Shown here piece by piece: positions 27,592 through 39,000 of a DNA stretch of 64,000 bases. A model generated the notes under the pieces. That model made no database searches, was not told where the DNA came from, and was given only the letters and a program-made list of their open reading frames with translations. Source of the DNA: Chitinophaga rupis (lineage in GTDB: Bacteria > Bacteroidota > Bacteroidia > Chitinophagales > Chitinophagaceae); assembly GCF_900109685.1 (NCBI RefSeq), contig NZ_FOBB01000004.1:1-64000 (forward strand), given 5' to 3'. Every line of letters starts with the position of its first letter. The first letter of the stretch is position 1. Both the position numbers and the translations under genes were made by a program.

Positions 27592-30500
27592 TTACCACTT
27601 AGCCAGTATCAGCTTGGCTGAATAGATCTTTCCATTGGCGCGGATCACGCAATAGTGCATGCCCGGGGGAATGCGCTGTGCATCCAGGAAGAGCTTATAC
27701 GTAAGCCCGCTCTGCGCCTGTCCGGAGAACAATACTGTTTCCCTGTCACCAAGCGCTCCGAAGATGGTTACATCTACCCTTCCGCTCACCGGCGACTTGA
27801 ATGTGATGCATGCCCTTTCCACAAAGGGATTGGGGAAGATGTTATATTCAAGCTGCGCCGGTTCTTCTTTTGCTGCACGCTCGGTAAGATTAGCCGTAGC
27901 CGGTGCGGCAACCAGCATCGCTCCTGCTGCTGTTGTTACCTTTAAGCTGGCCGTGTTCTCACAACCATTTGTTTTATCTTTTACTACCAGCTTAAATGTG
28001 CCGGAGGTATTTGCATTGCCGGACATGTACACCACACTTGAGGCATCTGCACCTGATACGATAGACCATTGGGGATCTGTAGCGGTGAGTGTCCACGCAT
28101 AGGATACATTAGTTACATCTTTTGCTGTTAATACATTAAAGGACTGTGCATCCGGCGCTGTTGCCGGCGGATTGATGACACATTCCGGTATAGTCTTGTT
28201 CTCTGTTACAATGGTGCTCTTTGTAGCAGTACAGCTATTACCCGGGTCAGTGACTGTTAATGTATAGGTACCTGCTTTGATGGTAACGGCCGTAGATCCC
28301 GGCACATCAAAACCGGCGCCATCCGTCCACCTGTAAGTAACTCCCGCTGTTGTGGAATTACCTGTTAAGGTAACACTGGTTTTGGTACATGTAAGCGGGC
28401 CATCATTGCTTGTTACCGGCGTGGCTGGTGCGGTGTTATTCTGTACTACCACGGTGCTTTTGGTAGACGTACACCCGGTGGCCGTATTAGTAACCGTGAG
28501 CGTATAGGTGCCCGGCACATTTGTAAATGCTGTAGCGGTAGTGGCGTTATAGGTGTTGGTTGCATTCGTCCATCTGTAAGAAACATTTGACGAAGAAGAA
28601 ACACCGTTAAGCGTTACGCTGGTTCTTGCACAGGTTAGCGGACCGTTATTGCTGGCATCTACACCCTGCGGGGCTGTAAGATCCTGGATCACGGTTACTG
28701 AATCTTTATTAGTACATCCGTTCACGTTACTGCTTACCGTAACATAGTATTTACCTGGCGCGATCACGCTTACCGGGTTCTGACCCGCTGCGAAACCTGT
28801 CCAGGTAATACTTGTTCCATTAGTTGTTGCTGTCAGGTTTACAGCGGTAGTATTACAATTTAATACTGCCGGCTGTGTGATAGACAGTGTTGGCTTGGTG
28901 ATATTCTGTGTTACGGTTACGCTGTCTTTTTGTGTACAACCGTTGCTACCTGTAGCCACTGCGTAGTATTTACCAGGAGCTGTTACGCTTACCGGGTTTT
29001 GACCGGCGGCGAAGCCGGTCCAGGTTATTGTTGTACCGTTAGTGGTAGCTGTCAGGTTTACAGAAATCGTGTTACAAGTTAATACTGCTGGTTGTGTGAT
29101 GGCCAGTGTAGGCTTGGTGATATCCTGTGTTACTGTTACGCTGTCTTTCTGAGTGCAACCATTGCTGGCTGTAGCGATAGCGTAGTATTTGCCAGGGGCT
29201 GTTACACTTACCGGGTTCTGGCCTGCGGCGAAACCTGTCCAGGTGATGGTTGTACCGTTAGTGGTAGCTGTTAGGTTTACGGAGGTAGTAGTACAAGTTA
29301 ACACTGCTGGTTGTGTGATTGACAGGTTTGGCTTGGTGATATTTTGCGTTACTGTTACACTGTCTTTTTGTGTACAACCATTGCTACCTGTAGCCACTGC
29401 ATAGTATTTGCCAGGAGCTGTTACGCTTACCGGGTTCTGTCCGGCTGCGAAACCTGTCCAGGTGATGCTTGTTCCATTAGTAGTAGCTGCCAGGTTCACG
29501 GAGGTAGTAGTACAAGTTAATACTGCTGGTTGTGTGATCGCCAATGTAGGCTTGGTGATATCCTGCGTTACTGTTACGCTATCTTTTTGTGTACAACCGT
29601 TGCTACCTGTAGCCATTGCGTAGTATTTACCAGGAGCTGTTACGCTTACCGGATTTTGGCCGGCTGTGAAACCTGTCCACGTGATGCTTGTACCGTTGGT
29701 GCTAGCTGCCAGGTTCACGGAGGTAGTAGTACAGTTTAACACTGCTGGCTGTGTAATGGCCAGCGTTGGCTTGGTGATATCCTGCGTTACTGTTACACTA
29801 TCTTTTTGTGTACAACCATTGCTACCTGTAGCCATTGCGTAGTATTTGCCAGGAGCTATTACGCTTACCGGGTTCTGGCCGCCGGCGAAGCCGGTCCAGG
29901 TGATAGTTGTACCGTTAGTGGTAGCAGTTAGATTTACGGAGGTAGTAGTACAAGTTAATACTGCTGGCTGTGTTACCGTCAGGCTAGGTTTGGTTATATC
30001 CTGCGTTACGGTTACACTATCTTTTTGTGTACAGCCGTTGCTACCTGTAGCCACTGCGTAGTATTTACCAGGAGCGGTTACGCTTATCGGGTTTTGGCCG
30101 GCGGCAAAGCCTGTCCAGGTGATACCCGTACCGTTAGTGGTAGCGGTCAGGTTTACGGAGGTAGTAGTACAAGTTAACACTGCTGGTTGTGTGATGGCCA
30201 GCGTTGGCTTGATGATATCCTGCGTTACGGTTACACTGTCTTTTTGTGTACAACCATTGCTACCTGTAGCCACTGCATAGTATTTGCCAGGAGCTGTTAC
30301 GCTTACTGGGTTTTGGCCGGCGGCGAAGCCTGTCCAAGTGATACCCGTACCGTTAGTAGTAGCTGCCAGGTTCACGGAGGTAGTAGTACAAGTTAACACT
30401 GCTGGTTGTGTGATGGCCAGCGTTGGCTTTGTGATATCCTGCGTTACGGTTACACTGTCTTTTTGTGTACAACCATTGCTGGCTGTAGCGATAGCGTAGT

Positions 30501-33219
30501 ATTTACCAGGTGTAGTTACGCTTACCGGGTTTTGGCCGGAGGCGAAACCTGTCCAGGTGATAGTTGTACCGTTAGTGGTAGCTGTCAGGTTTATAGAAGT
30601 TGTGTTACAAGTTAATACTGCTGGCTGTGTGATGGCCAGCGTTGGCTTGGTGATATCCTGCGTTACTATTACGCTGTCTTTTTGAGCACAACCGTTGCTA
30701 CCTGTAGCCACTGCATAGTATTTGCCAGGAGCTGTTGCGCTTACCGGATTCTGGCCAGCTGCGAAACCTGTCCAGGTGATGCTTGTTCCATTAGTAGTAG
30801 CTGCCAGGTTCACGGAGGTAGTAGTACAAGTTAATACTGCTGGTTGTGTGATCGCTAATGTAGGCTTGGTGATATCCTGCGTTACTGTTACGCTGTCTTT
30901 TTGAGTACAACCATTGCTGGCTGTAGCGATAGCGTAGTATTTACCAGGAGCTGTTATGCTTACCGGGTTTTGACCGGCGGCGAAGCCTGTCCAGGTGATG
31001 CTTGTACCGTTGGTGCTAGCTGCCAGGTTCACGGAGGTAGTAGTACAAGTTAATGCTGCTGGTTGTGCTATCGTCAGATTAGGTTTAGCTATATCCTGTG
31101 TTACCGTTACACTCGCTGTACTAGAACAACCATTTGCAGTTGTTGCGGTAGCGGTATATGTGCCAGGAGCGGTTACACTTATCGGGTTCTGGCCTGCGGC
31201 AAAGCTGGTCCAGGTGATAGTTACACCATTAGTAGTAGATGCAGCTGTTAAGTTTACTGAAGTAGTGGTACATGTCAGTACAGGCGGCTGCGTTATCGTC
31301 AGGTTAGGTTTGGCATTATCCTGCGTTACTGTTACGCTGTCTTTTTGTGTACAACCGTTGTTCCCTGTAGCCACTGCGTAGTATTTACCAGGTGTGGTTA
31401 CGCTTACCGGATTTTGGCCGGCGGCGAAGCCTGTCCAGGTGATACTTGTACCGTTAGTGGTGGCTGCCAGGTTTACGGAGGTAGTAGTACAAGTTAATAC
31501 TGCAGGTTGTGTGATCGCCAATGTAGGCTTGGTGATATCCTGCGTTACTGTTACGCTGTCTTTTTGTGTACAACCATTGCTGGCGGTAGCGATAGCGTAG
31601 TATTTACCAGGTGTGGTTACGCTTACGGGGTTCTGACCTGCAGCGAAGCCTGTCCAGGTGATAGTTGTACCGTTAGTGGTAGCGGTCAGGTTTACAGTAG
31701 TTGCGTTACAAGTTAATACTGCTGGTTGTGTGATGGCCAGCGTCGGCTTGGTGATATCCTGCGTTACTGTTACACTGTCTTTTTGTGTACAACCGTTGCT
31801 ACCTGTAGCCACTGCGTAGTATTTACCAGGAGCTGTTACGCTTACCGGGTTTTGGCCGGCGGCGAAGCCTGTCCACGTGATAGTGGTACCGTTGGTGGTA
31901 GCTGCCAGGTTTACAGAAGTTGTGTTACAAGTTAATACTGCTGGTTGTGTGATGGCCAGCGTTGGTTTGGTGATATCCTGTGTTACAGTTACACTGTCTT
32001 TTTGTATACAACCATTGCTGCCTGTAACCACTGCATAGTATTTGCCAGGAGCTGTTACACTTATCGGGTTCTGGCCTGCGGCAAAGCCGGTCCACGTGAT
32101 GCTTGCACCGGTAGTCGTAGTAGCGGCAGTCAAGTTTACGGAGGAAGTTGTACAAGTTAATACTGCTGGCTGTGTTACCGTCAGGTTAGGTTTGGCATTA
32201 TCCTGCGTTACCGTTACACTGGCTGTAGTAGAACAGCCATTTGCAGTTGTTGCGGTGGCGGTATATGTGCCAGGAGCTGTGACACTCACTGAATTCTGAC
32301 CTGCAGCAAAGCCGGTCCACGTGATAGTTACACCATTAGTAGTAGATGCAGCTGTTAAGTTTACTGAAGTAGTGGTACATGTCAGTACCGGCGGCTGCGT
32401 TACTGTCAGGTTAGGTTTAGCTATATCCTGTGTTACCGTTACACTGGCCGTAGTAGAACAACCATTTGCAGTTGTTGCGGTGGCGGTATATGTGCCAGGA
32501 GCTGTTACACTTATCGGGTTCTGGCCTGCGGCAAAACCGGTCCAGGTGATAGTTACACCATTAGTAGTAGATGCAGCTGTTAAGTTTACTGAAGTAGTGG
32601 TACAATTCAGTACTGCTGGTTGTGTTATCGTCAGGTTTGGTTTTGCATTATCCTGCGTCACTGTTACACTCGCCGTAGTAGAACAGCCATTTGCGGTTGT
32701 TGCTGTTGCAATATAGGTACCAGGAGCTGTTACACTCACCGGGTTCTGGCCAGCAGCAAAGCCAGTCCAGGTGATGGTTGCACCATTAGTGGTAGATGCA
32801 GCCGTTAAGTTCACGGAAGTAGTGGCACAATTCAGTACTGCTGGCTGTGATACCGTTAGGTTAGGTTTAGCTATATCCTGTGTTACCGTTACACTAGCCG
32901 TTGTAGAACAACCATTTGCAGTTGTTGCGGTGGCGGTATATGTGCCAGGAGCTGTTACACTTACCGGGTTCTGGCCTGCAGCAAAGCCAGTCCAGGTGAT
33001 GGTTGCACCATTAGTGGTAGATGCAGCCGTTAAAGTCACTGAAGTAGTCGTACAATTCAGTACTGCTGGCTGTGACACCGTGAGGTTTGGCTTAGCATTA
33101 TCCTGCGTTACCGTTACACTGGCCGTTGTAGAACAACCATTTGCGGTTGTTGCTGTTGCGGTATATGTACCAGGAGCTGTTACACTCACTGGGTTCTGGC
33201 GGCGGCAAAGCCGGTCCAC
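27592..33219 (-). CDS. Giant Ig-like repeat surface protein, 3' part after a frameshift
   Basis: This open frame of 1875 codons is the downstream part of one gene whose upstream part is 33186-39644. Its apparent start (GTG in the middle of a repeat) is artificial. It encodes about 20 tandem repeats of 73-75 residues, each with core ITWTGFAAGQNPVSV and two cysteines (VLTC and NGC), probably an Ig-like disulfide fold. Two related but different repeats (GPLTC...YRWT) and a PKD-like domain follow. It ends with a type A T9SS sorting domain (YNIFPNPF, then LDAQRIPPGMHYCVIRANGK and a KLILAKW end). Without this part the protein would lack its secretion signal. No independent promoter or signal peptide is present. 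Confidence 0.85.
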   Translation of the reverse strand: MDRLCRRQNPVSVTAPGTYTATATTANGCSTTASVTVTQDNAKPNLTVSQPAVLNCTTTSVTLTAASTTNGATITWTGFAAGQNPVSVTAPGTYTATATTANGCSTTASVTVTQDIAKPNLTVSQPAVLNCATTSVNLTAASTTNGATITWTGFAAGQNPVSVTAPGTYIATATTANGCSTTASVTVTQDNAKPNLTITQPAVLNCTTTSVNLTAASTTNGVTITWTGFAAGQNPISVTAPGTYTATATTANGCSTTASVTVTQDIAKPNLTVTQPPVLTCTTTSVNLTAASTTNGVTITWTGFAAGQNSVSVTAPGTYTATATTANGCSTTASVTVTQDNAKPNLTVTQPAVLTCTTSSVNLTAATTTTGASITWTGFAAGQNPISVTAPGKYYAVVTGSNGCIQKDSVTVTQDITKPTLAITQPAVLTCNTTSVNLAATTNGTTITWTGFAAGQNPVSVTAPGKYYAVATGSNGCTQKDSVTVTQDITKPTLAITQPAVLTCNATTVNLTATTNGTTITWTGFAAGQNPVSVTTPGKYYAIATASNGCTQKDSVTVTQDITKPTLAITQPAVLTCTTTSVNLAATTNGTSITWTGFAAGQNPVSVTTPGKYYAVATGNNGCTQKDSVTVTQDNAKPNLTITQPPVLTCTTTSVNLTAASTTNGVTITWTSFAAGQNPISVTAPGTYTATATTANGCSSTASVTVTQDIAKPNLTIAQPAALTCTTTSVNLAASTNGTSITWTGFAAGQNPVSITAPGKYYAIATASNGCTQKDSVTVTQDITKPTLAITQPAVLTCTTTSVNLAATTNGTSITWTGFAAGQNPVSATAPGKYYAVATGSNGCAQKDSVIVTQDITKPTLAITQPAVLTCNTTSINLTATTNGTTITWTGFASGQNPVSVTTPGKYYAIATASNGCTQKDSVTVTQDITKPTLAITQPAVLTCTTTSVNLAATTNGTGITWTGFAAGQNPVSVTAPGKYYAVATGSNGCTQKDSVTVTQDIIKPTLAITQPAVLTCTTTSVNLTATTNGTGITWTGFAAGQNPISVTAPGKYYAVATGSNGCTQKDSVTVTQDITKPSLTVTQPAVLTCTTTSVNLTATTNGTTITWTGFAGGQNPVSVIAPGKYYAMATGSNGCTQKDSVTVTQDITKPTLAITQPAVLNCTTTSVNLAASTNGTSITWTGFTAGQNPVSVTAPGKYYAMATGSNGCTQKDSVTVTQDITKPTLAITQPAVLTCTTTSVNLAATTNGTSITWTGFAAGQNPVSVTAPGKYYAVATGSNGCTQKDSVTVTQNITKPNLSITQPAVLTCTTTSVNLTATTNGTTITWTGFAAGQNPVSVTAPGKYYAIATASNGCTQKDSVTVTQDITKPTLAITQPAVLTCNTISVNLTATTNGTTITWTGFAAGQNPVSVTAPGKYYAVATGSNGCTQKDSVTVTQNITKPTLSITQPAVLNCNTTAVNLTATTNGTSITWTGFAAGQNPVSVIAPGKYYVTVSSNVNGCTNKDSVTVIQDLTAPQGVDASNNGPLTCARTSVTLNGVSSSSNVSYRWTNATNTYNATTATAFTNVPGTYTLTVTNTATGCTSTKSTVVVQNNTAPATPVTSNDGPLTCTKTSVTLTGNSTTAGVTYRWTDGAGFDVPGSTAVTIKAGTYTLTVTDPGNSCTATKSTIVTENKTIPECVINPPATAPDAQSFNVLTAKDVTNVSYAWTLTATDPQWSIVSGADASSVVYMSGNANTSGTFKLVVKDKTNGCENTASLKVTTAAGAMLVAAPATANLTERAAKEEPAQLEYNIFPNPFVERACITFKSPVSGRVDVTIFGALGDRETVLFSGQAQSGLTYKLFLDAQRIPPGMHYCVIRANGKIYSAKLILAKW

Positions 33220-36000
33220 GTAATAGTTGCACCATTAGTAGTAGATGCAGCTGTTAAGTTCACGGAAGTAGTGGTACAATTCAGTACTGCTGGCTGTGAC
33301 ACCGTCAGGTTTGGTTTGGCATTATCCTGCGTTACCGTTACACTGGCTGTTGTTGAACAGCCATTTGCGGTTGTTGCTGTTGCGGTATATGTACCAGGAG
33401 CTGTTACACTCACTGGGTTCTGACCTGTTGCAAAACCTGTCCAAGTGATAGTTGCACCTGTAGTGGTGGTTGCTGCTGTCAGGTTCACAGAAGTAGTAGT
33501 ACAAGTTAATACTGCTGGCTGTGACACCGTCAGATTAGGTTTGGCATTATCCTGTGTTACTGTTACACTATCTTTTTGTGTACAACCATTGCTGGCGGTA
33601 GCCACGGCGTAGTATTTGCCGGGGGTTGTTATGCTTACCGGGTTTTGACCGGCGGCGAAGCCTGTCCAGGTGATAGTTGTGCCATTAGTGGTTGCTGCCA
33701 GGTTCACGGAGGTAGTAGTACAAGTTAATACTGCTGGCTGTGTGATCGCCAGGGTCGGCTTGGTGATATTCTGTGTTACTGTTACACTGTCCTTTTGTGT
33801 ACAGCCATTATTGCCTGTGGCAATCGCGTAGTATTTACCAGGTGTGGTTACACTTACGGAGTTCTGACCGGCAGCGAAGCCTGTCCAGGTGATACCCGTA
33901 CCGTTAGTAGTAGCGGTCAGGTTTACGGAGGTGGTAGTACAAGTTAAGATTGCTGGTTGTGTGATTGACAGTGTAGGCTTGGTGATATCCTGCGTTACTG
34001 TTACACTATCTTTTTGTGTACAACCATTGCTACCTGTAGCCACTGCATAGTATTTACCAGGAGCTGTTACGCTTATCGGGTTCTGGCCGGCGGCGAAACC
34101 GATCCAGGTAATACCTGTACCGTTAGTAGTAGCTGTCAGGTTCACAGAAGTTATGTTACAAGTTAATACTGCTGGTTGTGTGATCGCCAGGGTCGGCTTG
34201 GTGATATTCTGCGTTACGGTTACGCTATCCTTTTGTGTACAGCCATTATTGCCTATGGCAATCGCGTAGTATTTACCAGGTGTGGTTACACTAACCGGGT
34301 TCTGACCTGCGGCAAAACCAGTCCAGGTGATTGTGGCACCGGTAGTGGTAGATGCAGCTGTTAAGTTCACAGAAGTAGTGGTACAATTCAGTACTGCTGG
34401 CTGTGACATCGTCAGGTTTGGCTTAGCATTATCCTGCGTTACCGTTACACTCGCAGTAGTAGAACAGCCATTTGCGGTTGTTGCTGTTGCAGTATATGTG
34501 CCAGCAGCTGTTACGCTTACCGGATTCTGACCTGCGGCAAAACCAGTCCAGGTGATTGTGGCACCAGTAGTGGTAGATGCAGCCGTTAAGTTCACCGAAG
34601 TAGTTGAACATGTCAGTACAGGCGGCTGTGTTACCGTCAGGTTAGGTTTGGCATTATCCTGCGTTACGGTTATACTGTCTTTTTGTGTACAACCATTGCT
34701 GGCGGTAGCCACTGCGTAGTATTTACCAGGTGTGGTTACGCTTACCGGGTTTTGGCCGGCGGCGAAACCGGTCCAGGTGATGGTGGTACCGTTAGTAGTA
34801 GCTACCAGGTTTACAGTAGTTGCGTTACAAGTTAATACTGCTGGTTGTGTGATGGCCAGTGTAGGCTTGGTGATATTCTGCGTTACTGTTACGCTGTCTT
34901 TTTGTGTACAACCGTTGCTACCTGTAGCCACTGCATAGTATTTACCAGGAGCTGTTACGCTTACCGGGTTCTGGCCGGCAGCAAAGCCTGTCCACGTGAT
35001 AGTTGCACCGGTAGTAGTTGTAGCTGCTGTCAGATTCACGGAAGTAGTGGTACAAGTTAATACTGCTGGCTGTGACACCGTCAGGTTTGGTTTGGCATTA
35101 TCCTGCGTTACCGTTACGCTGTCTTTTTGCGTACAACCATTGCTACCGGTAGCAACTGCATAATATTTACCAGGAGTGGTTACACTCACCGGATTCTGTC
35201 CTGCAGCAAAGCCCGTCCAGGTAATGCTTGTACCATTGGTGGTAGCTGCCAGATTTACAGAAGTTGTGTTACAAGTTAATACGGCTGGTTGTGTGATGGC
35301 CAGCGTGGGCTTGATGATATCCTGAGTTACCGTTACGCTATCTCTCTGGATACAACCATTGGTACCAGTAGCAGTCGCATAATATTTACCAGGAGCAGTT
35401 ACACTTACCGGGTTCTGACCGGCAGCAAAACCTGTCCAGGTGATAATAGCGCCGCTGGTGGTAGTAGCGGCTGTAAGGTTTACGGAGGTAGCAGTACAGG
35501 TTAATACTGCCGGTTGTGTTACCGTCAGGTTAGGCTTCACAACACTCTGCGTTACTGTTACACTGGCCGTGCTGGTACAACCATTCGCCGTTTTAGCGGT
35601 TACAGTATAAGTGCCGGGAGTAGTAACTGCTACCGGGTTCTGACCAGCGGCAAAGCCGGTCCAGGTGAATGTAACGCCACTGGTGGTAGACGAAGCCGTT
35701 AAATTCACAGATGTAGTACCGCAGGTAAGCACCGGCGGCTGTGCTATGGTCAGGTTAGGCAGAACAGCATCCCGCGTTACCGTTACACTGTCCATGCTGG
35801 TACAACCATTTACAGTATCCTTCACCGTTACATAATACTTACCAGGTGCAGTAACTGCTACCGGGTTCTGGCCGGCAGTAAAACCGGTCCAGGTAATGGT
35901 AGTACCAGTGGTCGTAGTGGCAGCTGCCAGGCTTACAGAAGTAGTGGTACAGGTAAGCACTGCCGGCTGTGTTACCGTCAGGTTAGGTTTGGTAATATTC
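28680..36000 (-). repeat. 33 tandem repeats of about 219-225 bp in the giant protein gene
   Basis: Counting each ITWTGF-type core gives 13 units before and 20 after the frameshift, the 13th containing it. Two length classes occur: 73 residues (KPTLAITQ...TTNGT) and 75 residues (KPNLTVTQ...TTTTGA). Two endings occur: KYYAVATGSNGCTQKDS and TYTATATTANGCSTTAS. The classes are mixed along the array rather than ordered, which points to repeated unequal recombination. Confidence 0.9.
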
Positions 36001-39000
36001 TGCGATACAGTAACTGTGCTGGTAGCCGTACAGCCACCCGGAGCAGTAACGGTAAGGGTATAAGTACCTGCAACCGTTACTACCGGGTTTTGTTCTGTAG
36101 ATGTAAAATTGTTAGGACCTGCCCAGCTATAAGTTACGCCGGAAGTATTGGAGCTGCCGGAAAGTGTTACTGAAGTGGCTTTACAGGAAAGCGGACCACT
36201 CACGCCGGCAGCAGCATCTACACCTGTCACTTTCACATTATCCACGTAATAAAATTCATCAGTACCAGTAGCCCTGGCCCTGATCACCAGCTGCAAGCTG
36301 GTGCCGGTGCTTAGACCGGTCAGTGATATGTTACTATAGGTAGTGCTGTGATTATTAATAGCAGATCTCTTTTCTGCGAATAATACTTCAGCACCGCCGT
36401 TCAGCTTATAATAAAAACGGAGGTAATCTGCGTACTCGCCGGTTTCATTCATTACAGCACCGCCTGTTACGGCGCTGCGCACGTTTGCAGACAGACCCAG
36501 ACTCGTTTTACCGGTAATATTGATCACACCGGAAGTCCACACACTTTCTCCGGTAGTGCCCTGGCCACTGATCTTAAACTCGTTGTTATTTACAGCAAAG
36601 GTGCTGCCGGAAGGCGTTGTGGTGGTCCAGCTGGTAGTACCATTGTCACTGGTGGCGCCGTTAGCAAGCGTAAAGTCTTCTAACCAGAATGCGGCAGTGT
36701 TGGCGCTAAGGCTAACTGTTGCTGTATCCTTAGCCGTACAACCGGTTGCGGAATTGGTAACCGTTAATATATAATCACCGGCCACGCTTACCTGTGGGTT
36801 TTGCGCAGTGGAGGTAAAATTATTAGGGCCGGTCCAGCTATAAGTTACTCCTGCGGTGGATGAGCTGCCTAAAAGTGTTACTGAAGAAGCGCCACAGGAA
36901 AGTGAGCCGCTTGCAGCAGCAGTAACATTCGGGGCAGTAGTGTTACGTACTACCATTACCGTATCCATTGCAGTACAACCCATGGCCAGATCAGTAACCG
37001 TTAATATATAATTACCGGGAGCCGTTACCGACGGGTTCTGCGTTGTGGAAGTGAAGCTGTTAGGTCCTGTCCAGCGGTAAGTAGCGTTTGTTACACTTGA
37101 ACTGCCGGAAAGGGTAACGGAAGTACGCGTACAGGTCAGGGAATCTGTTACAGATGCAGTGGCTGTAATCGCGCTGGTTGCATTGGCGCCTGTCAGCTTC
37201 ACATCATCAAAATAGTAACGTTCAGTTTTATCTGAATTCCGGGCTTTGATGATCACCTGTAACGTGTTGCCGGTTAATGCGGCAGAATTGACAGTAATGC
37301 TGGCAGTGCCCGCAGTGGTATTACCTATGCCTGCTGCATCGTCATATATCAGCACTTCAGCGCCACCATTCAGCTTATAATACACGCGCATATAATCGTC
37401 TGATTCAAACGCATCGTTGGCAGATGCCGTTTCGCTGCGCAGATATGCTGAGATCACTACGCTGCTCTTACCGGAAATATCCACTACATCAGAGGTCCAT
37501 ACGGCTTCTGCGGCTGCATTATAGGAAACTGCAAACTCGTTGTTCTGTACAGATATAGTGCCTGCGCCGCTATTGCTCAGCGTCCAGCTGGTAGCGCCAT
37601 TATCAACAGTGGTACCGTTTGCCAGTGTAAAATCCTCCCACCAGAAAGCAGAAGGGGCGGCAGAACCGCTTGTTACCTGTACGGATTGTGTATTCGTACA
37701 GCCGTTAGCGGGATTCCTGACGGTTACCGTATAGGTACCTGCAGTGCTTACAGAAGCGCTCGGGGAGTTGCTGGTAAAGTTATTAGGGCCTGTCCAGCTA
37801 TAGGAGACGCCTGACACAGAAGAACTGGCGCTGATGGTTACACTGCTTAAACATCCCAGCGCGCCACCGGTAGCCGTAACATCCGGCGGTGTTTTATTTT
37901 CTGTAACATTTACAGATGCGGATACGGTACATCCACCTGGCGTAGTGCCTGTAACATTATATTGCCCCCCTGCTGTTACAGTGGGGTTTTGTGTGGTGGA
38001 GGTAAAGCCATTGGGACCAGTCCACGCCCAGGACGATATTGTACCACTGGGCGTTACAGTAATAGTGGCATTACCGGTACAGGTTACCGGACCGCTAACA
38101 GCTGTTGCTAATGTTACTGCCGGATCTACGGCTGCTACCTTTACATTATCTACATAATAAAATTCATCGGTACCGGTAGCTCTGGCCCTGATCACCAGCT
38201 GCAAGCTGGTACCTGTGTTTGGAACGGCCACTGATAAATTCGTATAGGTGGTGCTGTGATTATTGATAGCAGATTTCTTTTCTGCGAATAATACTTCAGC
38301 GCCGCCGTTCAGCTTATAATAAAAACGTATGTAATCTGCATATTCACCGGCGTCATTCATTACGGCGCCGCTTGTTACGGCGCTTCTTACACTTGCAGCA
38401 AGATTAATGCTGGTTTTACCGGTAATATTGATCACACCGGAAGTCCATACGCTTTCTCCGGTAGTACCCTGACCACTGATCTTAAACTCGTTATTACTTA
38501 CGGCAAAAGTGCTGCCGGAGGGAGTTGAGGTGGTCCAGCTGGTGGCGCCATTATCGCTGGTAGCGCCATTTGAAAGCGCAAAATCCTCTACCCATGTATT
38601 GGTAGCGGCAGCGCCGCTGGTAACGCTCACTGTTTGCGAAGCAGTACAGCCATTCGCAGGATTCCTTACGGTAACCGTATAGTTACCGGCTGTGCTAACG
38701 GTAGGATTTTTTACCGTACTGGTAAAATTATTAGGACCTGTCCAGCTGTAGGTTACGTTCGCTACAGAAGAATTAGCATTTAGCGTAACGCCAGAGGAGC
38801 CACAAGCCAGGCTGCCGCCTGTGGCGGAGAGGTCCGGCGGCGTTTTATTTTCCGTGACTGTAACGGAAGCAGTACCTGAACCGGATGAGCTGGTACCTGT
38901 TACGGTATAAGTACCAGCTGTGCTTACAACCGGGTTTTGCTGCGTAGAGGTGAATCCGTTAGGGCCTGTCCAGCTGTAAGTTACACCCGAAGCCGTGGAG

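Noticed and set aside
33190..33215. Programmed ribosomal frameshift joining the two halves of the giant protein
   Set aside because: The shift site lacks a slippery heptamer and a clear downstream structure special to this repeat. A simple one-base loss relative to sister repeats explains it better.
29092..34938. Many plus-strand open frames of 60-150 codons across the repeat region
   Set aside because: They recur once per repeat unit and are the antisense shadow of the Ig-like repeats; they have no own promoters or family features.
28680..36000. Regular spacing resembling a CRISPR-like or satellite array
   Set aside because: The unit is about 222 bases, continuously coding on the minus strand, and the repeats are protein domains; there are no short spacers or cas genes.
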